A DNA stretch of 64,000 nt, taken from the NCBI GenBank assembly GCA_963843565.1, contig CAWJKY010000003.1, forward strand, positions 1,426,001-1,490,000, read 5' to 3'. Each line of letters opens with the position of its first letter. Within the stretch, counting starts at the first letter, position 1. The position numbers were made by a program, and so were the translations under genes. The notes under the pieces were generated by a model, which was given only the letters and a program-made list of their open reading frames with translations, was not told the origin of the DNA and ran no database searches. Origin of the DNA: DASZQY01 sp963843565. Lineage in GTDB: Bacteria; Pseudomonadota; Alphaproteobacteria; Rhizobiales; Kaistiaceae. Below, in pieces: positions 36,825 to 46,352 of this stretch.

Positions 36825-37072
36825 GCCGGGCCCTCCGCAAACCACTCCATCGGATCGACGCCACGGGTCCAGGTGAGACCGGCGTTCTTGAGCGTTGCCT
36901 CGAGATTTACCGGACAGAGACACAAGTCCATCCGGTGCCAGTCCTGATCCGCCGGCCAAGACACGAAGGGATTGGTGTCCTGCCACACGATCCTGTCGGC
37001 GCCGCCGACAAGCTGCGCAAGTTCCGCCGGCGTATTGTACCAGCGCCCGGAATGGCGAACGGCGTTGCACAT
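36821..37072 (-). CDS. Hypothetical protein between 15-bp direct repeats
   Basis: This 83-residue predicted protein has no signal peptide or helix long enough for a membrane span. It is rich in tryptophan (six) and has three cysteines, with segments such as RWYNTPAELAQLVGGADRIVW and DLCLCPVNLEATL. I do not recognise a family. A GGGTGA just upstream of the ATG could be a ribosome site. The gene lies wholly within a 336-base unit flanked by 15-base direct repeats, and its stop lies inside copy 1. It may be a small acquired gene. Confidence 0.6.
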   Translation of the reverse strand: MCNAVRHSGRWYNTPAELAQLVGGADRIVWQDTNPFVSWPADQDWHRMDLCLCPVNLEATLKNAGLTWTRGVDPMEWFAEGPA

Positions 37073-37144
37073 GATTCACCCGGCTGTGGCGTGGTTGCGG
37101 GCGTGATGTAGCGCCGATGCGGCCTGCCGGCCACTCCTGGATCG

Positions 37145-37159
37145 CGGCAAGGTTCTCTA
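37145..37159. repeat. 15-bp direct repeat, copy 2
   Basis: This is an exact copy of 36809-36823. If the intervening 336 bases were removed, the oxidoreductase frame would end NPGKVL followed by TAA rather than TAG. The surrounding 37073-37316 stretch contains no gene that I can support. Confidence 0.85.
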
Positions 37160-37316
37160 AACCCAGTTCGGTGAGGGCCTGCTAACCCTCTCTAGGATCA
37201 CTCAAATTTAACCCAACGCCTTAAGCCGGTCCTGACCCTTCAGTGGCATAGTCGGCCACATCAGCGAGGTCCCCGACAGAGGGATCCGCAGGGAAAGCGT
37301 TAGAAGGCGTCAAACA

Positions 37317-37874
37317 GTGGCCGGCGGAGCAACCGTCGGGTCGAGCCGGGCTTACCGGCTCGACCCGCACACGTTGCCGGCCCGCGGTTCCTCCCTGGCG
37401 GAGGAAGCCGCGGTGGCAACGTTCATCATCGAGCACGATCGCGCGATCGTGCGGCGTCCGTCGAGCGACGGGGCCGCCGCGACCTACTGCGTCCCGCTCA
37501 CCGCGTATCGCGGCGTATCGGTGCGCATGGAACCGGTCGGCACCAACGGCGGCGTGCGGGGCTACGTCGAGCTGCTCCACGCCGATCCGGCGCTGACGCT
37601 CGGCCTGTCGATCACGGAAGATCCCGAAGAGGTCGCCGAGGATTGGCAGGCGTGGGCGCGCGCGCTCGACCTGCCGCTGCTGGTCATCGGCCAGGACGGT
37701 TCGGTCGGCGAGCCGCTCGCCCAGATCGGCGGGGTGCTCATGGGCCCGCCGAAGCCGCGCCGGCGCCACTCCTATTTCGCCGGGCGGCGTCCGCGCTTTC
37801 TCACCCGCCGCAAGATCGGCAATCGCGACCGCATGGTCCGCGTCGAGGGCTGCGAGATCATCGCGCGGAACTGA
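37317..37874 (+). CDS. DUF6101-like conserved protein
   Basis: This 185-residue soluble, arginine-rich protein starts at a GTG. It has a probable beta-rich core with LTAYRGVSVRMEP and YVELLHADPALTL and a basic C-terminal region (KPRRRHSYFAGRRPRFLTRRK). It fits the Rhizobiales protein family (DUF6101) that is encoded tail-to-tail with ubiA. Function is unknown. Its TGA abuts the ubiA stop as TGATCA at 37872-37877. Confidence 0.75.
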   Translation: MAGGATVGSSRAYRLDPHTLPARGSSLAEEAAVATFIIEHDRAIVRRPSSDGAAATYCVPLTAYRGVSVRMEPVGTNGGVRGYVELLHADPALTLGLSITEDPEEVAEDWQAWARALDLPLLVIGQDGSVGEPLAQIGGVLMGPPKPRRRHSYFAGRRPRFLTRRKIGNRDRMVRVEGCEIIARN

Positions 37875-38813
37875 TCAGGCCAGCATCCTCAGAGCCGCGT
37901 CGGCCCACAGGCCAGCGAAGACGATCCAGCCGTAGATGCGGTTGGAGCGGAACAGCATCAAACAAACGTCGGGGTCGTCGATGTCGAGGGTGCGCGTCTG
38001 CCACACGAGGTGGAGCGCCGCCGCCGTCAGCCCCGCGTAGGCCGGAATGCCGGCGCCCGCCAAAAAGAACGCCGCGGTGAACAGCACCGTCGCACCGGCG
38101 TAGAACAGCGCCAGCAGCCGCCTGGTGTTGGCGCCGAAGAGCCGCGCGGTCGATCGCACGCCGATGAGCGCGTCGTCTTCCTTGTCCTGGTGGGCGTAGA
38201 TGGTGTCGTAGCCGATGGTCCACAAAATGCCGCCGACGTAGAGCGCCGCCGGCGCCCAGTCGAGGCGCGCGAAGACCGCCGCCCAGCCCATCAACGCGCC
38301 CCATGAGAACGAGATGCCGAGCGCAAGCTGCGGCCACCAGGTGATGCGCTTCATGAAGGGATAGACGGCGATGGTGACCAGCGAGAGCACGCCCAGCGCC
38401 ACCGTGAACCAGTTGAACTGCAAGAGCACGACGAGACCGACGAGAGCCTGGGCGACCAGAAAGATCGCGGCGTTGCGGACGCTCACCTGCCCGCTCGGGA
38501 TCGGCCGCGAGCGGGTGCGGGCGACCTCGGCGTCGAGATCGCGGTCGATGATGTCGTTGTAGGTGCAGCCGGCGCCGCGCATGGCGACGGCCCCCACCAG
38601 AAGCAGCCCCAGGTGCCAGAGATTCGGCCAGGTGCCGGCGGCATCGGTGGCGAGCACCGACGACCACCAGGCCGGCCATAGCAGCAGCCACCAGCCGATC
38701 GGCCGCTCCAGCCGGGCCATGCGCGCATAGGGGCGCCAAGCCGGCGGGATGTAGCGGTCGGCCCAATGGCCGCGCACCGCGTCGGCGACGATGGTGGGGT
38801 CGGGCTCGGTCAT
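37875..38813 (-). CDS. ubiA: 4-hydroxybenzoate octaprenyltransferase
   Basis: This 312-residue membrane enzyme joins a polyprenyl chain to 4-hydroxybenzoate in ubiquinone synthesis. The first aspartate motif is NDIIDRDLDAEVARTRSRP and the second is YDTIYAHQDKEDD. Eight or nine helices are evident. The ATG at 38813 is chosen because it begins MTEPDPTIVADAVRGHW, and the frame stays open upstream. It diverges from purD by 115 bases. Confidence 0.96.
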   Translation of the reverse strand: MTEPDPTIVADAVRGHWADRYIPPAWRPYARMARLERPIGWWLLLWPAWWSSVLATDAAGTWPNLWHLGLLLVGAVAMRGAGCTYNDIIDRDLDAEVARTRSRPIPSGQVSVRNAAIFLVAQALVGLVVLLQFNWFTVALGVLSLVTIAVYPFMKRITWWPQLALGISFSWGALMGWAAVFARLDWAPAALYVGGILWTIGYDTIYAHQDKEDDALIGVRSTARLFGANTRRLLALFYAGATVLFTAAFFLAGAGIPAYAGLTAAALHLVWQTRTLDIDDPDVCLMLFRSNRIYGWIVFAGLWADAALRMLA

Positions 38814-38928
38814 GGAGCGGGTTATAGCGCCGCGCCGGCCGATTCCGCATTCGCGCCGTGCAATTCCGTCCCGAAACCCGCCCGCATCCAGTGGACTCGC
38901 GCCGCGCCCCCTGCTACCCGCCAGCCCC

Positions 38929-40194
38929 ATGAATGTCCTCCTGATCGGCGGCGGCGGGCGCGAACACGCGCTGGCGTGGAAAATCGCGCAGTCGCCCCGC
39001 CTGACCCGCCTCTACGCGGCCCCCGGCAACCCGGGCATCGCCGAGCACGCCGAACTGGCGGCCCTCGACGTCGCCGATCACGCCGCGGTGGTCGCCTTCT
39101 GTGGCGAAAAGGCCATCGATCTGGTGGTGGTCGGCCCGGAGGGCCCGCTGGTCGCCGGTCTTGCCGACGACCTCGCCACGGCCGGCATCGCCGTCTTCGG
39201 TCCGGGCCGGACGGCGGCGCGGCTGGAAGGCTCTAAGGGCTACACCAAGGACCTGTGCGCCGAGGCCGGCATTCCGACGGCGCGCTATCGCCGCTTCGCC
39301 GACGCGCTCTCCGCGATCGCGCACGTACGCGCCGAGGGGGCGCCGATCGTGGTCAAGGCCGACGGCCTCGCCGCCGGCAAGGGCGTCACCGTCGCGGCAA
39401 GCGTCGAGGAAGCGATCAGCGCGATCTCCTCCTGCTTCGCGGCCGGACCGGAGGGAACCGAGGTCGTCATCGAGGAATGCCTGACCGGCGAGGAGGCGAG
39501 CTTCTTCGCGCTCACCGACGGCGAGACCGTGGTGCCGCTCGCCACCGCGCAGGATCACAAGCGCGCCCGCGACGGCGACAAGGGACCCAACACCGGCGGC
39601 ATGGGGGCCTACTCCCCCGCCCCGGCGATGACCACCGTGATGATCGCGCGGACGCTCGCCGACATCGTGCGGCCGACCGTCGCGCTGATGGCGAAGCGCG
39701 GTGCGCCCTATCGCGGCGTCCTCTATGCCGGGCTGATGCTCACCGACGACGGCCCCAAGCTCATCGAATATAACGTGCGCTTCGGCGACCCCGAGACCCA
39801 AGCGCTGATGCTGCGCCTCGATTCCGACCTCCTGCCGCTGCTCTACGCGACCGCGACCGGACAGCTGGCCGACGTGCCCCCGCCGGTTTGGTCGAACGAC
39901 GCCGCGCTGACCGTGGTGATGGCGGCCAAAGGGTATCCCGGCCACTACAGCCAGGGTGGCTCCATCCGCGGCATTGCGGACTCCGATGCGCTTGGCGGCG
40001 TCAAAGTCTTCCACGCCGGCACGGCGCTCAGGAACGGCCGGCCGGTCGCCGCCGGCGGGCGCGTCCTCAACGTCACCGCGCGTGGCGCAACAATTGCAGC
40101 CGCCAAGGCGCGCGCCTACGAGGCGGTCGCGGCCATCGACTGGCCGGGCGGCTTCTGGCGCACCGACATCGGTGCAAGGGCAGTCAGTAAATAG
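38929..40194 (+). CDS. purD: Phosphoribosylamine-glycine ligase
   Basis: This 421-residue ATP-grasp enzyme makes glycinamide ribonucleotide, the second step of purine synthesis. It begins MNVLLIGGGGREHALAWKI. The ATP-grasp core (VKADGLAAGKGVTVA), the DHKRARDGDKGPNTGGMGAYSP family motif, and NVRFGDPETQ are all intact. The length is normal. The phosphorylase gene follows after seven bases, so the two may be co-transcribed. Confidence 0.98.
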   Translation: MNVLLIGGGGREHALAWKIAQSPRLTRLYAAPGNPGIAEHAELAALDVADHAAVVAFCGEKAIDLVVVGPEGPLVAGLADDLATAGIAVFGPGRTAARLEGSKGYTKDLCAEAGIPTARYRRFADALSAIAHVRAEGAPIVVKADGLAAGKGVTVAASVEEAISAISSCFAAGPEGTEVVIEECLTGEEASFFALTDGETVVPLATAQDHKRARDGDKGPNTGGMGAYSPAPAMTTVMIARTLADIVRPTVALMAKRGAPYRGVLYAGLMLTDDGPKLIEYNVRFGDPETQALMLRLDSDLLPLLYATATGQLADVPPPVWSNDAALTVVMAAKGYPGHYSQGGSIRGIADSDALGGVKVFHAGTALRNGRPVAAGGRVLNVTARGATIAAAKARAYEAVAAIDWPGGFWRTDIGARAVSK

Positions 40195-40201
40195 GACTCA
40201 C

Positions 40202-41923
40202 ATGACACCTTCGATCGCTCCGTTCCTTCCCAAGACCCGCGTCGCCTACTTCACCATGGAGTTGGCGATCCGCTACGAAATCCACACCTATTCGGGGGGG
40301 CTCGGCGTGCTGGCGGGCGATATCGCGCGCACCGCCGCGGACCTCGGCATGCCGATGGTCTTCGTGCTGCTGGTCAGCCGCGCCGGCTATTTCCGCCAGA
40401 TCATCAACCACGACCGGTGGCAGGTCGAGCAGCCCAACTGGTGGGAGCCGGGCGACTGGTGCACGCCGCTGGAGGCAACTGCCTCCGTCGAGATCGAGGG
40501 CCGGTCGGTGGCGATCCGCCCGTGGCTCTACGTGCAGACCGGCGTGACCGGCCATCAGGTCCCGATCCTGCTGCTCGACACCGACCTCGAACAGAACAGC
40601 GCGATCGACCGGACCCTCACCCATCATCTTTACGGCGGCGACGCCGCCTATCGCCTCAAGCAGGAGATCATCCTGGGCATCGGCGGCGCCCGGGTGCTGA
40701 AGTCGCTGGGCTTCGACATCAAGACCTGGCACATGAACGAGGGGCACGCGGCGCTGCTCACCCTCGACCGGCTCGCCGAGGCGCGGGCGACCAGCGGCAC
40801 CGACGGCCTCACCCGGACGCGCAAGCAGTGCGTGTTCACCACGCACACGCCGGTGCCGGCCGGACAGGACCGCTTCCACTACGATCTCTACGCCAAGACT
40901 GCGCCCGACCTGGTTCCGCTCGACGTGGTCAAGGACCTCGCCGGGCACGAAGAACTCAACATGACGCGGCTGGCGCTGAACCTTTCCGGCTATTCCAACG
41001 CGGTGGCCAAGCGGCACGCCGAAACGTCGCGCAACATGTTTCCCGGCCATGAGATTCATGCCGTCACCAACGGCGTCCACACGCTGACCTGGGCGCACGA
41101 GGCGATGGCGGCGCTCTTCGACGAATACGTGCCGGACTGGCGGCTGAATCCGAAGGCGCTCACCGGGGTCGCGTCGGTGCCGCCGGAAGCCGTCTGGGCA
41201 GCCCATCGCAAGGCGAAGGCGCAGATGGGCGAGATGGTGTTCGCGCGCACCGGAATCGCGCTCGACCTCAACAAGCCGATCCTCGGCTATGCAAGGCGCA
41301 TGACGCCCTACAAGCGGCCGCTCCTGATGTTCAGCGACATCGAACGGCTGGCGGCGATCGCCCAGTACCAGCCCTTCCAGATCGTGATTGCCGGCAAGGC
41401 GCACCCCCGCGACCACGGCGGCCACGAGGCGATCCAGCGCATCCTCGAAAACGCCGGACACCTCGGCGACCGGCTGCGCGTTGCCTTCGTGCCGGCCTAC
41501 AACATGATGGCTGCCGGGACGATCGTCGCCGGCGTCGACGTCTGGATGAACACGCCGACGCCGCCGCTGGAAGCCTCGGGCACCAGCGGCATGAAGGCGG
41601 CGCTCAACGGCGTCCCCAACTTCAGCGTGCTCGACGGCTGGTGGGTGGAAGGCTGCCAGGAAGGCATCAACGGCTGGGCCATCGGCGAAGACGGCGGAGA
41701 CGGCTCCGACGGGGCCCACGCGGCGGCCTTCTACGAGAAGCTGGAGCGGACCGTGCTGCCGCTTTTCCACACCGACCGCAGCGGCTGGTGCGAGGTGATG
41801 AAGCAGGCGATCGCCACCACCGGATGGCAGTTCAGCGGCAACCGGCTGCTCGGCCAGTATGCCCGGGAAGCCTACGGCTTCGAGGCAAGCGAGGTCGCGG
41901 CGCCGCCGGTGGCAGCGGGCTGA
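40202..41923 (+). CDS. glgP: Alpha-glucan (glycogen) phosphorylase, short form
   Basis: This 573-residue GT35 enzyme releases glucose 1-phosphate from alpha-1,4-glucan. The N-terminus AYFTMELAIRYEIHTYSGGLG contains the glucan-phosphorylase start typical of the short form, which lacks the long regulatory N-terminal domain of the 800-residue enzymes. The pyridoxal-phosphate lysine lies in EASGTSGMKAALNG, followed by LDGWWVEG. This short type is found in many bacteria with a trehalose- or maltose-1-phosphate pathway. There are no other glycogen genes in the window. Confidence 0.9.
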   Translation: MTPSIAPFLPKTRVAYFTMELAIRYEIHTYSGGLGVLAGDIARTAADLGMPMVFVLLVSRAGYFRQIINHDRWQVEQPNWWEPGDWCTPLEATASVEIEGRSVAIRPWLYVQTGVTGHQVPILLLDTDLEQNSAIDRTLTHHLYGGDAAYRLKQEIILGIGGARVLKSLGFDIKTWHMNEGHAALLTLDRLAEARATSGTDGLTRTRKQCVFTTHTPVPAGQDRFHYDLYAKTAPDLVPLDVVKDLAGHEELNMTRLALNLSGYSNAVAKRHAETSRNMFPGHEIHAVTNGVHTLTWAHEAMAALFDEYVPDWRLNPKALTGVASVPPEAVWAAHRKAKAQMGEMVFARTGIALDLNKPILGYARRMTPYKRPLLMFSDIERLAAIAQYQPFQIVIAGKAHPRDHGGHEAIQRILENAGHLGDRLRVAFVPAYNMMAAGTIVAGVDVWMNTPTPPLEASGTSGMKAALNGVPNFSVLDGWWVEGCQEGINGWAIGEDGGDGSDGAHAAAFYEKLERTVLPLFHTDRSGWCEVMKQAIATTGWQFSGNRLLGQYAREAYGFEASEVAAPPVAAG

Positions 41924-41988
41924 GCCTTACGCGGACGCAACCCGCGCCGGGCTTTCCCCCGACGGGAGAATCCGACAAACTCCGGCCC

Positions 41989-43773
41989 ATGCCGATCCGT
42001 CGTCTCTCCGAGGAAACCGTCAACCGCATCGCCGCCGGCGAGGTGGTCGAGCGGCCGGCGAGCGCCGTCAAGGAACTCGCCGAGAACGCCCTCGACGCCG
42101 GCGCGGGGCGCATCGAGATCGTGGTGGCGGCGGGCGGCGCGGCGCTGGTGCGGGTCAGCGACGACGGCGCCGGCATCGCAAAAGACGAGCTGGCGCTGGC
42201 GGTCGAGCGCCACTGCACCTCCAAGCTCGAAGAGACGGCCGGCGGCCTCGCCGCCATCCGCTCGCTGGGCTTCCGCGGCGAGGCGCTTGCCGCGATCGGC
42301 GCGGCGGCTAAGCTCACCGTCGCGTCGCGCCGCGCCGGCGCCGACAGCGGCTGGGAGATCGCCGTCGAAGGCGGGCGCACCTCGCCCGTGAAGCCGACCG
42401 CGCTCTCCGCCGGCACGCGCGTCGAGGTCCGCGACCTTTTCTTCGCGACGCCGGCGCGGCTGAAGTTCCTGAAGTCGGAGCGCGCCGAGGCGAGCGCCAT
42501 CCTCGACGTGGTGAAGCGCCTGGCGCTGGCGCACCCGGCGGTGCGTTTCTCGCTGTCGACCGGCGAGCGCACCATCGACTATCCGGCGGTCACTGGCGAC
42601 GGGGCACGGCTGGCGCGCATCTCGCAGGTGATCGGCGAGGACTTCGCCCGCAATTCGCTCGCCATAGACGCCATCCGCGAAGGCGTCCGGCTTTCCGGCT
42701 TTGTCGGCCTGCCGACCTACAGCCGCGGCAATTCGCTGGCGCAGTTCTTCTTCGTCAACGACCGGCCGGTGCGCGACAAGCAGCTGATCGGCGCGCTCCG
42801 CGCCGCCTATGCCGACGTCATGAAGCGCGACCGCTATCCGGTGGCAGCGCTGTTCATCACGCTCGATCCCTCGGAGGTCGACGTCAACGTCCACCCGACC
42901 AAGGCGGAGGTGCGCTTCCGCGATCCCGGTCTGGTGCGCGGGCTGGTGGTCGGATCGGTCCGCGAGGCGCTCGGCCTGTCGCTGCCGCGCGCATCGACCA
43001 CCGCGGCGAGCGCCACCATCGCCGCCTTCCGCCCGGGCCCTACCCGCCCGCAGCGGCCGCAGAGCTACGCCTGGCGTTCGGCGGGCAACGCGGCGCTGGC
43101 GCCGGGCTTCGCCGAGGCCGCGCAGGCGGCCTTCGATACGTTCGCCCCTTCGGGCGCCGTGCCGGACGCGGCCCCCGACCCGGCGACCGTCGCCCACCCG
43201 CTGGGCGCGGCGCGGGCCCAGATCCACGAGACCTACATCGTCGCTCAGACCGAGGACGGCATCGTCATCGTCGACCAGCACGCGGCGCACGAGCGTCTGG
43301 TCTACGAAAAGCTCAAGCGCTCGCTGACCGGCAACGGCGTCGCCCGCCAGATCCTGCTCATCCCCGAAGTGGTCGACCTCGACCCGGCGGACGCCGACCG
43401 GCTCGCCGAGCGCGCCGACGAACTCGCCGCCGTCGGGCTGGTGCTGGACCGCTTCGGGCCGGGCGCCATCGCGGTCCGCGAGACGCCGTCGATGCTCGGC
43501 GCCCTCGATACGGCGGCGCTCGTCCACGACCTTGCCGACGAGATCGCCGAGTGGGAACGAACCGCGACCGTCAAGGAACAGCTCGACCGGGTCGCCTCGA
43601 CCATGGCCTGCCACGGCTCGGTGCGCGCCGGCCGCGTCCTGAAGGTCGCGGAAATGGATGCGCTGCTGCGCGAAATGGAAGCGACCCCCAATTCCAACGT
43701 ATGCAATCACGGCCGGCCGACCTATATCGAACTGAAGCGGGCCGACATCGAGAAGCTGTTCGGCCGGCGCTAG
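41989..43773 (+). CDS. mutL: DNA mismatch repair protein MutL
   Basis: This 594-residue protein has an N-terminal GHKL ATPase (ENALDAGA, DDGAGI and GFRGEALAAIGA motifs). After a linker follows a C-terminal dimerisation/endonuclease domain with the metal motif DQHAAHERLVYE. That motif marks a MutL with its own nicking activity, as expected where no MutH exists. The C-terminal cysteine motif ACHGSVRAG and a CNHGRPTY zinc-side motif are also present. A DUF2093 gene follows by 14 bases. Confidence 0.97.
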   Translation: MPIRRLSEETVNRIAAGEVVERPASAVKELAENALDAGAGRIEIVVAAGGAALVRVSDDGAGIAKDELALAVERHCTSKLEETAGGLAAIRSLGFRGEALAAIGAAAKLTVASRRAGADSGWEIAVEGGRTSPVKPTALSAGTRVEVRDLFFATPARLKFLKSERAEASAILDVVKRLALAHPAVRFSLSTGERTIDYPAVTGDGARLARISQVIGEDFARNSLAIDAIREGVRLSGFVGLPTYSRGNSLAQFFFVNDRPVRDKQLIGALRAAYADVMKRDRYPVAALFITLDPSEVDVNVHPTKAEVRFRDPGLVRGLVVGSVREALGLSLPRASTTAASATIAAFRPGPTRPQRPQSYAWRSAGNAALAPGFAEAAQAAFDTFAPSGAVPDAAPDPATVAHPLGAARAQIHETYIVAQTEDGIVIVDQHAAHERLVYEKLKRSLTGNGVARQILLIPEVVDLDPADADRLAERADELAAVGLVLDRFGPGAIAVRETPSMLGALDTAALVHDLADEIAEWERTATVKEQLDRVASTMACHGSVRAGRVLKVAEMDALLREMEATPNSNVCNHGRPTYIELKRADIEKLFGRR

Positions 43774-43787
43774 AGGCGGGTGATCCG

Positions 43788-44009
43788 ATGATGAACCGGA
43801 TGGACAGACACGGACGGGGCGGGGAAGCGCGGCTGCGCTATCTCGACGGGGACTTCCAGGTCGTCGTACCGGGAAGCTTCGTGCGCTGCTCGGTCACCGG
43901 CATCGAAATCCCACTCGACGATCTGCGCTACTGGAGCGTCAAGCGGCAGGAGCCTTATGCTGACGCCGCCGTGGCGCTGAAGCGCTATCAGGAAGAAGGC
44001 TCGATCTAG
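43788..44009 (+). CDS. DUF2093 family protein
   Basis: This 73-residue protein has a small beta-rich core: ARLRYLDGDFQVVVPGSFVRC, then TGIEIPLDDLRYWSV with the family RQEPYADAAVALKR C-terminus. It is a Rhizobiales/Rhodobacterales family of unknown function, repeatedly placed between mutL and lpxK. It converges on lpxK with a six-base gap. Confidence 0.92.
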   Translation: MMNRMDRHGRGGEARLRYLDGDFQVVVPGSFVRCSVTGIEIPLDDLRYWSVKRQEPYADAAVALKRYQEEGSI

Positions 44010-44015
44010 CCACGC

Positions 44016-45044
44016 TCACCTGGCGTGGGCGAGCGTCGCCTCGCGGATCGTCTCGTCGAGCATGTCGCTGACGATCCTCGGATTCTCGAATTCAAGCAGA
44101 ACGTGAAACGGCTCGGCGCGCTCGCGCAGGCGACCGAGCGCACCGTCTTTTCCCGCCAGCCGCACGATGTCCTTCTCGGTGGTGACGATCCTGAGGTTAT
44201 CCGCGTCGGCGAGCTGCAGAAGCTTCTCCGCGTCGACCTCGGAATAGGCGTAGTGGTCGGGGAAGCTCAGGGTCTTCGCGACCGGCGCGTTGGTCGCGTC
44301 GAGGGTGGCGAAAAACTTCTCCGGGTGGCCGATGCCGGCGAAGGCGAGAATCGGGTCCTTGCGCCAGTCCTTGACGTGGGTCGGCTTCAGCCGGGCGCGC
44401 AGCACCTTGCGGCCGGCGCGGGCGGCAGCTCGGATGACCGGGTCGGCGGCCACCCCCTCCCCGATCACCAGCAGCGCGTCGGCGCGTTGCATCTGTGGCT
44501 TCAGCGGCGCGCGCAGCGGCCCGGCGGGAACCGCCAGGCCATTGCCAAGGCCAATCGCGGCATCGACCACGACGATCGACAGGTCGCGCGCGATCGCCGG
44601 GTTCTGGAAGCCGTCGTCCATGATCATCACGTCGATCGGTTCCTCGCAGAGGCGCCGGGCGCCGGCGGCGCGGTCGGAACAGACCACCGTCGGTCCGGCG
44701 GCGGCGAGCAGCAGCCCCTCGTCGCCGACCGTATCGGCGCCGTGGGTGGCCGGATCGACCAGAACGGGCTTCCGCGCCGGCGCGCCGTAGCCGTAGGCGA
44801 GCAGCCCCGGCCGCAGGCCCTTGCCGCGCACCATGCGGGCGAGCGCGATCGCCGTCGGCGTCTTGCCGGCGCCGCCAACGACGAAATTCCCGACGCAGAC
44901 GACAGGCACCGGGGGGCGGAACGACGCCGGCTGCTTCATCCGCCACAGCGCCGCCGCGCTCCAGACGCGCGAAACCGGCCACAGGGCGCGCGCCGACACG
45001 CTCGGCCGGGCGCGCCACCAGAAGGCCGGCGCGCGGCGGGTCAC
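44016..45044 (-). CDS. lpxK: Tetraacyldisaccharide 4'-kinase
   Basis: This 342-residue inner-membrane-associated kinase phosphorylates the 4' position of the lipid A disaccharide precursor to give lipid IVA. It has an N-terminal amphipathic anchor, the P-loop GNFVVGGAGKTPTAIAL, and the conserved DDGFQNP motif. Its ATG overlaps the waaA stop by four bases. Together with waaA it shows that the organism makes Kdo-containing lipopolysaccharide. Confidence 0.96.
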   Translation of the reverse strand: MTRRAPAFWWRARPSVSARALWPVSRVWSAAALWRMKQPASFRPPVPVVCVGNFVVGGAGKTPTAIALARMVRGKGLRPGLLAYGYGAPARKPVLVDPATHGADTVGDEGLLLAAAGPTVVCSDRAAGARRLCEEPIDVMIMDDGFQNPAIARDLSIVVVDAAIGLGNGLAVPAGPLRAPLKPQMQRADALLVIGEGVAADPVIRAAARAGRKVLRARLKPTHVKDWRKDPILAFAGIGHPEKFFATLDATNAPVAKTLSFPDHYAYSEVDAEKLLQLADADNLRIVTTEKDIVRLAGKDGALGRLRERAEPFHVLLEFENPRIVSDMLDETIREATLAHAR

Positions 45045-46330
45045 GACGAAGCTCCGGCGCTGGCAGCGAAGGGAGCGAGCGCCGCCACGGTGCGCTCGAG
45101 GGCGCCGGAGAGCGGCGCCAGCGCGGCAAGCGTCGCGGCGGAGCGGGCGGCCACCTGCTGGCGGTCGGAGATCAGGTCGGCGACCGCGTCGGCAAGGCTG
45201 GCCGCATCGGCGATCGGCCGCCCCGGGCAGGCGCGGTCGATGCGGGCGTAGAGGTCGGCGAAATTGTGCACGTCGGGTCCGTGCAGCACGGTCGCGCCGA
45301 GGCGCGTGGCTTCGATCGGGTTGTGGCCACCGTTGCCGGTCAGCGAGCCGCCGATGAAAGCCACCGGCGCGAGACGATAGAACAGCCCGAGCTCGTTCAG
45401 CGTATCGGCGAGATAAACGTCGGTGGCGGCGGCGACAGGCTCACTGCGGCTGCGTTGCGCGACGATCAGGTCGGAACCGCCGATCGCCTCGCGAATTGCG
45501 GTGCCGCGCTCGGGATGGCGGGGGGCCAGGATGGTGAGCACGCCTGGGTGGCGCGTCCGCAGGAGACGATGGGCCTCGGCGACGATCTTCTCTTCGCCCT
45601 CGTGGGTGCTGGCGGCGACCCACACGGGGCGTCCGGCGATTGACGCCTCCAATTTCGCGAGCTCGCCCGCGTCCGCCTGCAAAGGGGGCGTGTCGAACTT
45701 GAGGTTGCCGGAAACGGCGACGTTCGGCGCGCCAAGCGCTGCGAACCGGCGGGCGTCCTCTTCCGACTGGGCAAGACACAAACTGATCGCCGCGAACAAC
45801 CCGTCGGCGCCGGCGCCCAACCGCCGCCAGCCGTGGAACGAGCGCTCCGACAGGTGCGCGTTCACGAGCACGAGCGGGATGGAACGGCGGCGGAGGGCGT
45901 CGATCCGCGCCGGCCACATCTCCAACTCGGCGAACACGGCGAGGTCGGGCCGCCAATGGTCGAGGAAGCGGTCGGCGTAGGCGGCGATGTCGACGGGCGC
46001 GTACTGGTGGAGGGCGCCGTCCGGCAGGCGCTGGGCCGCGATTGCCGCGGAGGTGCGCGTGGTGGAGGTGAACAGCACCGGCCGCCCCTCGCCCGTCAGC
46101 CGGCGGATCAGCGGCAGCACGGCGTTGGTCTCGCCGACGCTGACCGCATGGACCCAGACCAGCGATCCCGGCGGACGCGGCAACGCCGACCGTCCATAGC
46201 GCTCGGCGCGGCGGGCGGCATCTTCCTTGCCGTTGGCGGTGCGCCACGCGAGCGCCAGCGGCACGAACGGCCGCAGCAGGACCCCGCCGGCGCGGTAGCC
46301 GGCAAACAGAACCTCGGCGACGCCGTTCAT
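45041..46330 (-). CDS. waaA: 3-deoxy-D-manno-octulosonic acid transferase
   Basis: This 429-residue glycosyltransferase adds Kdo to lipid IVA. It has an N-terminal membrane helix (FVPLALAWRT region), the catalytic-base segment VHAVSVGETNAVLPL, ELEMWPARIDALRRR, and the donor-binding GGSLTGNGGHNPIEATRLG. The ATG at 46330 is chosen because it precedes this conserved N-terminus, although the frame is open further upstream. It is followed by lpxK and preceded by the DUF4170 gene. Confidence 0.95.
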   Translation of the reverse strand: MNGVAEVLFAGYRAGGVLLRPFVPLALAWRTANGKEDAARRAERYGRSALPRPPGSLVWVHAVSVGETNAVLPLIRRLTGEGRPVLFTSTTRTSAAIAAQRLPDGALHQYAPVDIAAYADRFLDHWRPDLAVFAELEMWPARIDALRRRSIPLVLVNAHLSERSFHGWRRLGAGADGLFAAISLCLAQSEEDARRFAALGAPNVAVSGNLKFDTPPLQADAGELAKLEASIAGRPVWVAASTHEGEEKIVAEAHRLLRTRHPGVLTILAPRHPERGTAIREAIGGSDLIVAQRSRSEPVAAATDVYLADTLNELGLFYRLAPVAFIGGSLTGNGGHNPIEATRLGATVLHGPDVHNFADLYARIDRACPGRPIADAASLADAVADLISDRQQVAARSAATLAALAPLSGALERTVAALAPFAASAGASS

Positions 46331-46352
46331 CACCCGACCCGCCGCGTGTCGC

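Noticed and set aside
37160..37316. A tRNA or small RNA in the gap downstream of the direct repeat
   Set aside because: I could not find a cloverleaf, a strong hairpin with a T-run, or a promoter there. Only a five-base stem (GAGGG/CCCTC) is visible.
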